In this document: piece by piece, positions 1-7,999 of the stretch | Layout: each line of letters starts with the position of its first letter | Numbering within the stretch: position 1 is the first letter of the stretch | Assembly: GCF_023195515.1 (NCBI RefSeq) | Contig: NZ_JALPKR020000002.1 | Span: 2,953,001 to 3,017,000 of the forward strand | Length of the DNA: 64,000 bases | Direction of reading: 5' to 3' | Origin: Variovorax sp. S12S4 | Lineage (GTDB): Bacteria > Pseudomonadota > Gammaproteobacteria > Burkholderiales > Burkholderiaceae_C | Program-made: the position numbers and the translations under genes | The notes under the pieces: generated by a model | Database searches by the model: none | Told to the model about the DNA's origin: nothing | The model's input: only the letters and a program-made list of their open reading frames with translations

Positions 1-1703
1 TGCACCGTACCGGCAGCCGCGTCGGCGCGCGCGCTGGCATGCAGCTCGTACGGCAGCGCGCGCGAGGGGCGCGTGCCGGTCGGTTGGCGTGGCAGTTGGG
101 GGTCGATAGGCAGCGGTACCTGGCCCAGCGCCTCCTGGCTCAGCCGAAGCTGGTCGGCCTGGTCGCGGGTGCTGCGGCCTGCCAGCGTGGGCAGAGGCTC
201 GTCGTTCGGGTTGGCAAAGTTGAAGGCGCTGGTGAGGTCGCCGCACACCGTGCGCCGGAACGCGCCGATGTGGGGCTCCTTCACGCCGAAGCGCGCTTCG
301 ATGAAGCGGATCACCGACGTGTGGTCGAAGGCCTGCGAGTTGACCCAGCCGCCGCGGCTCCATGGCGAGATCACGTACATCGGCACGCGCGGGCCGGGGC
401 CGTAGACGCGTCCGTCGGGCGCAGGCTGCTTGGTGCTACCGGGCGGCGCCGCCTGGGTGAAGTACTCAGGAGCCAGGTCCGCAGCGGGCAGCGTGGTCTT
501 GCCGGCAAAGGTGCCGTCGCCGACCGGAGATGGCGCCGAAGGAGAGGGCATGTGGTCGAAGTAGCCGTCGTTCTCGTCGAAGTTGACGAGCAGCACGGTC
601 TTGCTCCAGACCTCGGGCACGGCCGTGAGTGCGTCCAGCACCTCTTGCAGGAACCATGCGCCTTGCACCGGGCTCGACGGGCCCGGGTGCTCGCAGTAGG
701 CGGAGGGGGCATTGATCCAGCTCACCTGCGGCAGGCGGCCTTCCTCGATGTCGCGTCGGAACGCGTCAAGGTATTGCTCTGGCGCCGTGCCCGGCAGCGT
801 GTTGGCAATGCCTTTGTAGAGCGGGTTGCCCGGGTTGTCGCTGGCCGGATCGTAGGCGTGGAAGGGTATCTGCTGGCCAGTGTCGGAAAAGGGCGCGTTG
901 AAGTACCCGCTGGTCACCGGATAGGGTGATGCGCGGTTGGCACTCCTGAACTGCCGAAACGCGCCCAGCATGTTGTCGCCCCATTCGTCGGGCATGTTCT
1001 GGTACGAGATCCAACTCACGCCGGCGTCCTCGAGCCGCTCGGCGTAGGTCTTCCACGTGTAGCCGGTGTTGACCGCGGCGGGAGCGGCGTCCAGCCAGTC
1101 CCATTCGTTGGTGACGAAGGCCACATTCTGCGCGGTCGGCCCGTTGGTGCCGGTGAGGTGAAAGGCCCGGTTCGCATCGGTGCCGGTGTGCATGCTGCAG
1201 TGGTACGCATCGCAAAGCGTGAAGGCGTTGGCCAGCGCAAACTGGAACGGGATCTCCGCCTCCTTGTGGTAGCCCATGGCCTTGGTGGTCTTGTAGCGCG
1301 GCCACTGGTACATGCGGCCGGCGTCCCAGGCGTTCTGGCTGTCTGCCCAGTCGTGGGGCGTGCCGCCGTCGCGCTGCGCGTTGCCCTTGCGGCTGTCCAG
1401 GTGGTAGGGCAGCACCAGCTTTCCGCTGCCGTCGGTCTGCTGCCACACGTTCAGGCCCTTGGGCAGCGGAATGGTGAACCGGTCGCCGAAGCCGCGCACG
1501 CCCATGAGCGTGCCGAAGTAGTGGTCGAACGAACGGTTCTCCTGCATCAGGACGACGATGTGCTCGACGTCCTGGATGGTGCCGGTCTTGTTGTTGGCGG
1601 GAATGGCCAGCGCACGGCGAATGCTCGGCGGAAAGGCCGAGACCGCGAGCGCCGCGGCGCCTGTGGTGGCGGCGCCTGTGAGAAATCTGCGGCGTGAGTT
1701 CAT
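1..1703 (-). CDS. plcN: Phosphocholine-specific phospholipase C, partial (3' end beyond window)
   Basis: Phospholipase C of the phosphoesterase family that hydrolyses phosphatidylcholine-type lipids outside the cytoplasm. The N-terminus has a twin-arginine signal (NSRRRFLTGA) and a hydrophobic stretch, so folded export by Tat is expected. The family motif ENRSFDHYFGTL lies near residue 55, and NFDENDGYFDH in the middle is a second conserved block. About 567 codons are present; the C-terminal accessory domains run off the left edge. The start is the ATG at 1703, placed by the Tat motif. Its stop-proximal partner gene ends only 13 bases upstream, so the two form an operon of tandem paralogues. 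Family is secure; head-group specificity is inferred, and the symbol is by family resemblance. Confidence 0.9.
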   Translation of the reverse strand, partial: MNSRRRFLTGAATTGAAALAVSAFPPSIRRALAIPANNKTGTIQDVEHIVVLMQENRSFDHYFGTLMGVRGFGDRFTIPLPKGLNVWQQTDGSGKLVLPYHLDSRKGNAQRDGGTPHDWADSQNAWDAGRMYQWPRYKTTKAMGYHKEAEIPFQFALANAFTLCDAYHCSMHTGTDANRAFHLTGTNGPTAQNVAFVTNEWDWLDAAPAAVNTGYTWKTYAERLEDAGVSWISYQNMPDEWGDNMLGAFRQFRSANRASPYPVTSGYFNAPFSDTGQQIPFHAYDPASDNPGNPLYKGIANTLPGTAPEQYLDAFRRDIEEGRLPQVSWINAPSAYCEHPGPSSPVQGAWFLQEVLDALTAVPEVWSKTVLLVNFDENDGYFDHMPSPSAPSPVGDGTFAGKTTLPAADLAPEYFTQAAPPGSTKQPAPDGRVYGPGPRVPMYVISPWSRGGWVNSQAFDHTSVIRFIEARFGVKEPHIGAFRRTVCGDLTSAFNFANPNDEPLPTLAGRSTRDQADQLRLSQEALGQVPLPIDPQLPRQPTGTRPSRALPYELHASARADAAAGTV

Positions 1704-1716
1704 TGCGCGTGCAGCC

Positions 1717-3941
1717 TCACAGGTCGGCCAGGCCCATGGCGGGGTCGCTCACCGAGTGCTTGCCGGTTTCGACGCGGCCTGCAAAGCGGCGCACGAGGCT
1801 CGTGTCGGCATCGCAGGTCACGGCAAAGTCGTACCACGCGCCGCTGCTTGCCAGGTCCCAGTGCAGTTCGGCCTTGGCGCCGCCCGCCACCGTCGCGGTC
1901 CACGGACCGTCGGTGCGGTAGGCCTTGGCGCGCACGGTGAACTTGCAGGCATTCTTGCCGCCGTTGAGCATTTCCAGGTACACGTTGCCGTTGGCAATGT
2001 CGTAGCACACGCGCACTTCAGGCGCGGCCGCGTCGCCGCTGCGGAGCGCGTTCAGGTCGCCCTTGAAGTGGCGATGAAAGCCATTCGGCCCGAGCACCCA
2101 CAGGTCGTAGAAGCCGCTGTTGTCGCTCATCGAGTTCCACGTGTCATCCAGTGTCTTGCCGGGCTCGACCATGTAGCGGCGCGGCAGGCGGTCTAGGTTG
2201 AGCTTGTCGTACACGTGGAACACCGCGGCGGCCGTGCCGGTGTTGGCAAACAGCAGCTGGACCTTTCCGCCGATGGCGTCGATGCGGGCGCTCGTGTGCA
2301 GCTCGTAGGGCAGCGCGCGCGAAGGGCGCGTGCCTTTGGCTTGAGCGGCAGTTGCGGCAGCGCCGGAAACGGCACCTGCGAAAGTGCCTGTTGATCCGCA
2401 CGCAGTTGATCGGCCTGCGCCTTGGTCTTGCGGCCTGCGAGCGTCGGCAGCGCTTCGTCGTTGGGCGACACAAAGTTGAAGGCGCTGGTGAGATCGCCGC
2501 ACACCGCGCGGCGGAAACCGCTGATGTTGGTTTCCTTCACTCCGAAGCGCGACTCGATGAAGCGCAGCACCGAGGTGTGGTCGAACGCCTGTGAGTTGAC
2601 CCAGCCGCCACGGCTCCAGGGTGACACCACATACATCGGCACGCGCACGCCCGGGCCGTAGACGCGGCCGTCGGGCGGGGGCTGGTCGGTGGTGCCGGGC
2701 GGACTCGGGTGATTGAAGTATTCGGGCGTGAGCGCTTCGAGCGGCAGCGTGGTTTTTCCGGCAGGCGTTCCGTCGGCGTTGATCGAGGGCGCAGCCGGCG
2801 AAGGCACGTGGTCGAAGTAGCCGTCGTTCTCGTCGAAGTTGATGAAGAGCACCGTCTTGCTCCACACCTCGGGCACCGCGGTGAGCGCGTCCAGCACTTC
2901 CTGGGTGTACCAGCCGCCCTGCACCGGGCTCGAAGGGCCGGGGTGCTCGGAATAGGACGCGGGCGCGACGATCCACGACACCTGGGGCAGCTTGCCGTTC
3001 TTGATGTCCTGGCGGAACTGCTCGAGAAAGCCGCCGTCGGGCATGGTGTTGGCAATGCCCTTGTAGAGCGGGTTGCCGGCGTCGTCGCTGGCCGGGTCGT
3101 AGGCAGGCGAGATGGCGTTGCCACTCACTGGCTTGCCGGAGGCTTCGTTGGCAAGGCGGTATTGCTTGAAGCCGGCCAGCGAGTTGTCGGTGAAGTTGTC
3201 GGGCATGTTCTGGTAGACGATCCAGCTGACCTTGGCTTCCTGCAGGCGCTCGGGGTAGGTCTTCCAGCTGTAGCCATTGGCGGAGCTGTCGATACCGTCC
3301 CATTCGTTGTTGACCGTGGCCACGTTCGCGCCCGTGGGGCCGTTGGTGCCGGTCCAGAGGAACATGCGGTTCGAATTGGTGCCGGTGTGCATGCTGCAGT
3401 GGTATGCGTCGCAGAGCGTGAAGGCGTTGGCCAACGCAAACTGGAAGGGCAGTTCCGCCTCTTGGAGGTAGCCCATCGATTGGGTGAAAGGCGCCGTCTT
3501 GGTTTTCTTGTACTTCACCCATTCATGCATGCGCCCGCCGGCCCATGCGTCCTGACCGTCGCTCCAGCTGTGCGGCGTGCCGGCCACGCGTTGCGCATTG
3601 CCCTTCGAACCGTCGAGGTGGTAGGGCAGCACTTCCTTGCCGGTGTCGTCCAGTTGCTGCCACACGCTGCGGCCGTTGGGCAGCGGAATGGTGAAGCGGT
3701 CGCCGAAGCCTCGCACGCCCATGAGCGTGCCGAAGTACTGGTCGAACGAACGGTTCTCCTGCATCAGGATGACGATGTGCTCGACGTCTTGAATGGTGCC
3801 GGTCTTGTTGTTGGCGGGAATGGCGAGCGCGCGGCGGATGCTGGGTGGAAAGGCGGCGAGTGCGAGCGCGGCGGCGCCGGTGGTGGCCGTGCCCTGCAGG
3901 AATTTGCGGCGTGAGTTCATGGTCTTGTTGTGTTTGGTCAT
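1717..3941 (-). pseudogene. plcN: Phosphocholine-specific phospholipase C, frameshifted near 2335
   Basis: Paralogue of the downstream phospholipase C, with the same Tat signal (NSRRKFLQGT), the same ENRSFDQYFGTL motif and the same NFDENDGYFDH block. The frame from the start runs to the sequence LPLKPK and then becomes nonsense. The true C-terminal part (GTRPSRALPYELHTSARID onward, ending MGLADL) continues in another frame. The paralogue reads through at the same place with PTGTRPSRALPYELH, so one base is missing at the AAA run (plus-strand TTT 2335-2337). Repaired, the protein would be about 741 residues, the normal family size. The start at 3941 is chosen over 3920, which matches the paralogue start equally well. 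The frameshift may be a sequencing error rather than a dead gene. Confidence 0.85.
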
Positions 3942-3973
3942 GAGGAGATGCGGTGGGCGTTGCGCGGGTGCGC

Positions 3974-4189
3974 TCAAGGTGCGCAGCGCATCTCGGGCTT
4001 CACGCCCGTGTCGGGTGCGGGCGGGTTCGGATTGGCGGGCAGTTCGGGATTGGTGGGCGTGGTGGGCGCGCCGGTGCCGGGCGGGAAGCCGGAGAAGCCG
4101 CCGCCTCCATCGCCGCCGCCGCAGGCGGAAAGGGCGCAGGCCAGGGCCAGTGCGGAAAAGAGCCGCACGGAGGGGAAGGAGAGTCGCAT
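3974..4189 (-). CDS. Small secreted lipoprotein, glycine/proline-rich, unknown function
   Basis: A 71-residue protein starting MRLSFPSVRL, followed by a hydrophobic core and the lipobox LSAC, so it should be lipidated at the cysteine near residue 21. The mature part is short and low in complexity: a glycine run (GGGDGGGG) followed by proline/asparagine-rich sequence, with no recognisable domain. The start at 4189 is supported by an AAGGAA ribosome site six bases upstream; a longer upstream reading would place the signal peptide internally. It sits directly upstream of the phospholipase pair on the same strand, about 30 bases away, and may be co-transcribed with it. Function is unknown. Confidence 0.7.
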   Translation of the reverse strand: MRLSFPSVRLFSALALACALSACGGGDGGGGFSGFPPGTGAPTTPTNPELPANPNPPAPDTGVKPEMRCAP

Positions 4190-4349
4190 GGTGGGTTCCT
4201 TGGTGTTGTCGTGTATGGACGGTCGGATGCGACGAAAAAAAGGCGCCATGAAGGCACCGCGCACCGGACAGACCGCAAGACTAGGGAAAACCCGTTACAC
4301 CGCCATGAAGGAGCGATGACAAGGCTGAAGCGCTGGTCGCGCCAAGGGG

Positions 4350-4378
4350 GCGGAGCGCCGCGAAGGCGCCCGCTCCGC
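4350..4378 (-). terminator. GC-rich hairpin after the 5'-nucleotidase gene, weak terminator candidate
   Basis: GCGGAGCG pairs with CGCTCCGC around a CGCC/GGCG inner stem immediately after the nucleotidase stop. There is no uridine tract, so intrinsic termination would be weak. Confidence 0.35.
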
Positions 4379-4385
4379 GAGAGGC

Positions 4386-5285
4386 TCAGCCCTCGTTGCT
4401 GATGCCGCTGGAGACGTGGCCCGCGGGCACGTGGCGTGCCGCGGCGTCGACGTGGCCGGTCTGGTCGTCGAAGAAGAAGTCGGGTTCGAACTCGCGCAGG
4501 AATTCGCCCTTGGGCAGGCCGCCGAGGAACATCGCTTCGTCGACGCGGATGTTCCACTTCATCAGCGTGCGGATGGCGCGCTCGTGTGCGGGCGCGCTGC
4601 GGGCCGTGACCAGCGCGGTGCGGATGCGCATCTGCGCATTGCCCGCCATCTGCAGGCGATGCAGCGCAGACAGCAGCGGCTTGAACGGGCCTTCGGGCAG
4701 CGGCAGGTCGGCCTTGCTGAGCTCGTGCGCCTGGAAGGCGTCCAGGCCCTCGGCCTGGAACACGCGCTCGGCTTCGTCGGAGAACAGCACCGCGTCGCCG
4801 TCGAAGGCAATGCGCACTTCGTTGGGCCAGGCATCGCTGGCCTTGACCGATTCGACCAGCACCCGCGCGGCCGGAAAGCCGGCGTTGAGCGCCTCGCGCA
4901 CGTCTTGCGCATTGACCGACAGGAACAGATGCGCGCGCAGCGGCCGCAGGTAGCCGAAGGGCGGGCGGCCCTGGGTGAACACGCCGCGCTGCAGCTTGAT
5001 GTCGGCGGCCGCGCTGGAGCGGAAGATGCGCATGCCAGAGACGGGATCGTTGCGCGAAAGAATGACCACCTCGACACGCTGCACGCCGTCGTCGTTGAAG
5101 CGCAGCAGCTTGCGGATCAGCGAATACGCGATGCCGGGCGCGGCCGGCACGTCGATGCGGTCGAGCTGCAGCTTCATGTAGCCCTCGTTGTCGCCGGCCT
5201 CGAAGATCTTGTTTTCTTCTTCGAGGTTGAACAGCGCGCGCGACGATATCGCGACCACGAGCTTGTCTTCGAGCGTGACGGGCAT
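4386..5285 (-). CDS. Cytosolic 5'-nucleotidase (NT5C1-like)
   Basis: A 299-residue protein of the 5'-nucleotidase family related to eukaryotic cytosolic 5'-nucleotidase IA, predicted to dephosphorylate nucleoside monophosphates. The N-terminus VTLEDKLVVAISSRALFNLEEE is characteristic of the bacterial members. A HAD-like nucleophile motif is visible at FDGDAVLFSDEAERVF in the middle, and a late acidic motif at EPDFFFDDQTGHVD near the C-terminus would bind magnesium. No signal peptide or membrane segment is seen, so it is cytoplasmic. It lies 25 bases downstream of gspF on the same strand, probably a passenger of that operon with no evident link to secretion. Assignment rests on motif recognition. 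Confidence 0.85.
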   Translation of the reverse strand: MPVTLEDKLVVAISSRALFNLEEENKIFEAGDNEGYMKLQLDRIDVPAAPGIAYSLIRKLLRFNDDGVQRVEVVILSRNDPVSGMRIFRSSAAADIKLQRGVFTQGRPPFGYLRPLRAHLFLSVNAQDVREALNAGFPAARVLVESVKASDAWPNEVRIAFDGDAVLFSDEAERVFQAEGLDAFQAHELSKADLPLPEGPFKPLLSALHRLQMAGNAQMRIRTALVTARSAPAHERAIRTLMKWNIRVDEAMFLGGLPKGEFLREFEPDFFFDDQTGHVDAAARHVPAGHVSSGISNEG

Positions 5286-5310
5286 GAGGTTTCGGGCTTC
5301 TTGGCGGGCG

Positions 5311-6546
5311 TTACTTGACGAACTGGTTCAGCTGGATGATAGGCAGCATTACCGCCAGCACAATGAGCATCACCACGCCGCCCATGGCCACGATCAACAG
5401 GGGTTCGAGAATGGTGGCCAGGTGCATCGCGCGGCGCTGCACTTCGGCGCCGAGCTGGTTGGCCGCGCGTTGCAGCATCAGCGGCAGCGTGCCGGTCTGT
5501 TCGCCAAGGCGGGCGAACATCGACACCAGCCCCGGAAAGCGCTTTTTCTGCGCCAGCGCCGAGGCGAGCGGCGCGCCTTCGCGCACCAGCACCAGCGCAT
5601 CGAGCGCATCCGCGCGCATTGCGCGGTTGCCGAGCGTTTCGGAAGCGGCCTGCAGCGCGCGCAGGATGGGTACGCCGGCGGTCGCGAGCATGGCCAGCGT
5701 GCTTGCGAAGCGCGCCGCGTTGTAGCCGCGCGCGAGCTTGCCGACCAGCGGCAGCTTGAGCCAGGCGGCATCGAACTTCAGGCGAAACGCTTCTTGCGCC
5801 AACGCCAGGCGGGCGGCAATGGCGGCGAACACCACACCGCCCACCATCCACCAGCCGTAGTTGCGCACACCCGCGCTCAGCGACAGCATCACCGTGGTGA
5901 GAAAAGGCAGCGAGCGCTTGGTGCCCGCGAACACCTGCGCCACCTGCGGCACCACATAGCTCACGAGAAAGATCACGATCACGATCGCCACCAGCGTGAC
6001 GATGGCCGGGTACAGCGCCGCGCCGACGAGCTTTTGCTGCAGCGCCTGCCGCTCTTCGAGATCGTCGGCCAGGCGGTCGAGCACGAGGCCGAGGTTGCCG
6101 CTCTGCTCGCCCGCGCCGATCACGGCCGTGTAGATGGCCGAGAACTCGCGCGGATGGGCCGCGAGTGCACGCGCGAAGGGCGAGCCTGCGTTGACTTCGG
6201 CGCGCAGCGACGCGACGAGATTGCGCTGCGGCTCGGTTTCGGCTTCGTCGGTGAGTGCGGTCAGCGCGCGCTCGAGCGGCAGGCCCGAAGACACCAGCCC
6301 CGCGAGCTGGCGCGTCCACACCGCGAGTCCGGTGGAGCTGAAGATTCTTGCGCCGCCGCCGAGCCACCGGCGCAGTCCCCCGTTCCCCGTGGCATTGACG
6401 TGGCTGCTGCCGACCGGCGTGACCGACAGCGGAATGAGCGCCTGCGCGCGCAGCAGGCTGCGGGCGCTGCGCGCAGTGTCGGCCTCGAGCACGCCTTCGC
6501 GCGACTGGCCGCTGGCATCGATGGCTTCGAAGGAATAGGCGGGCAT
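5311..6546 (-). CDS. gspF: Type II secretion inner-membrane platform protein GspF
   Basis: A 411-residue polytopic platform protein of the type II secretion system that anchors the pseudopilus assembly machine and couples to the GspE ATPase. The sequence contains the two repeated GspF domains (about residues 70-195 and 275-395), each with the FSAIYTAVIGAGEQSGNL / FPGLVSMFARLGEQTGTL signature. Membrane segments follow each repeat, the last ending ILAVMLPIIQLNQFVK. The length is normal for the family. The start MPAYSFEAIDASG is the standard N-terminus. It follows gspE by 15 bases and ends the gspLMNDEF block. Confidence 0.96.
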   Translation of the reverse strand: MPAYSFEAIDASGQSREGVLEADTARSARSLLRAQALIPLSVTPVGSSHVNATGNGGLRRWLGGGARIFSSTGLAVWTRQLAGLVSSGLPLERALTALTDEAETEPQRNLVASLRAEVNAGSPFARALAAHPREFSAIYTAVIGAGEQSGNLGLVLDRLADDLEERQALQQKLVGAALYPAIVTLVAIVIVIFLVSYVVPQVAQVFAGTKRSLPFLTTVMLSLSAGVRNYGWWMVGGVVFAAIAARLALAQEAFRLKFDAAWLKLPLVGKLARGYNAARFASTLAMLATAGVPILRALQAASETLGNRAMRADALDALVLVREGAPLASALAQKKRFPGLVSMFARLGEQTGTLPLMLQRAANQLGAEVQRRAMHLATILEPLLIVAMGGVVMLIVLAVMLPIIQLNQFVK

Positions 6547-6561
6547 GGCAGAGCGAAGAGA

Positions 6562-7953
6562 TTATTCGCGCGTGACCCGCACCAGCTCGGCGCGCGAAGT
6601 GATGCCGGCTTGCACCAGCCGTTCGCCGTCCTCGCGCATGGAGCGCAGGCCACCGCGCGCGCCGGCCTCGAAGAGCTGGCTCTCCGCTGCCTTGCCGTGG
6701 ATGAGCGCCTGCACTTCGTCGTCGGCCACCAGCAACTCGAAGATGCCGGTGCGGCCCTGGTAGCCAGTCTGACCGCAGACCTCGCAGCCGGCGCCGCCGC
6801 AGGCCGTGCAGACCTTGCGCACCAGGCGCTGGGCAAGCACGCCCAGCAGTGACGAACTCAGCAGGAAAGGCTCCACGCCCATGTCGGTCAGGCGCGTGAC
6901 GGCGCTGACCGAGTCGTTGGTGTGCAGCGTGGCGAGCACCAGGTGGCCGGTGAGCGAGGCCTGAATGGCGATCTGCGCAGTTTCGAAGTCGCGGATTTCG
7001 CCGATCATGATCACGTCCGGGTCCTGCCGCAGGATGGCACGCAGGGCCTTCGCAAACGTGAGCTCGATCTTGGCGTTGATCTGCGTCTGGCCCACGCCTG
7101 GCAGCTCGTACTCGATGGGGTCTTCCACCGTCATGATGTTGCTGCGGCTCGCGTCGAGCCGGGCCAGCGCGGCGTACAGCGTGGTGGTCTTGCCCGAGCC
7201 GGTAGGCCCGGTCACCAGGATGATGCCGTGCGGCTGTGCGATGAGGCGCTCGAAGCGCTCCAGCGTGTCGCCCTGCATGCCGACCGATTCGAGCGTGAGC
7301 TTCGATTCGGTCTTGTCCAGCAGGCGCAGCACCGCGCGCTCGCCGTGGGCGCTTGGCAGCGTGGAAACGCGCACGTCGACCGCGCGCGTGCCGATGCGAA
7401 GGCTGATGCGTCCGTCCTGCGGCAGCCGCTTCTCGGAGATGTCGAGGTCGGCCATGATCTTCAGTCGCGAGATCAGCGCGGCGTGCAGCGCGCGGTTGGG
7501 CTGCACCACCTCGCGCAGCGTGCCGTCGATGCGAAAGCGCACCGACGAAGTGCGCTCGTAGGGCTCGATGTGGATGTCGCTCGCACCGTCGCGCGCGGCC
7601 TGCGTGAGCAGCGCGTTGAGCATGCGGATGATGGGCGCATCGCCTGCGCTTTCCAGCAGGTCTTCGACCGCCGGCAACTCCTGCATCATGCGCGAGAGGT
7701 CGGCGTCGCTCTGCACCTCGCTCACCACCGCGGCGGCGCTCGATTCGCCTTGCGCATAGGCCGCGCTGATGCGCTGCGCGAGCGGGCCATCGGCCAGCAC
7801 TTCGAAAGCCTGCACGCCGTATTTGCGCGTGACTTCGCCGAGCGCGCTGCGCGAGGGATGGCTCGACATCCACAGCGTGTAGCGGCCGTCGTCGGCCTCT
7901 TCGAGCAGCAGCTGCTGGCTGCGTGCGAACGCGTAGGGCAGGGGGTGGCGCAT
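6562..7953 (-). CDS. gspE: Type II secretion ATPase GspE
   Basis: A 463-residue cytoplasmic secretion ATPase that powers pseudopilus polymerisation. It shows a Walker A motif GPTGSGKTT, the aspartate-box region MTVEDPIEYELPG, a Walker B region (PDVIMIGEIRD) and a C-terminal zinc-binding tetracysteine motif (CTACGGAGCEVCGQTG), all in the family order. The ATG at 7953 (MRHPLPYAFARSQQ) is preferred because it gives the usual GspE N-terminus; a longer upstream reading overlaps the gspD stop. The spacing to gspD is 46 bases. No clear ribosome site is seen ahead of the start. Confidence 0.95.
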   Translation of the reverse strand: MRHPLPYAFARSQQLLLEEADDGRYTLWMSSHPSRSALGEVTRKYGVQAFEVLADGPLAQRISAAYAQGESSAAAVVSEVQSDADLSRMMQELPAVEDLLESAGDAPIIRMLNALLTQAARDGASDIHIEPYERTSSVRFRIDGTLREVVQPNRALHAALISRLKIMADLDISEKRLPQDGRISLRIGTRAVDVRVSTLPSAHGERAVLRLLDKTESKLTLESVGMQGDTLERFERLIAQPHGIILVTGPTGSGKTTTLYAALARLDASRSNIMTVEDPIEYELPGVGQTQINAKIELTFAKALRAILRQDPDVIMIGEIRDFETAQIAIQASLTGHLVLATLHTNDSVSAVTRLTDMGVEPFLLSSSLLGVLAQRLVRKVCTACGGAGCEVCGQTGYQGRTGIFELLVADDEVQALIHGKAAESQLFEAGARGGLRSMREDGERLVQAGITSRAELVRVTRE

Positions 7954-7999
7954 GGGCAGGATCGGCGGTGCGTTTTCGTAAAGGCGGCGGGCCGGGGCT

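Noticed and set aside
2709..3914. Long plus-strand frame opposite the phospholipase C
   Set aside because: It mirrors the phospholipase reading and repeats in the same way opposite its paralogue, so it is a shadow.
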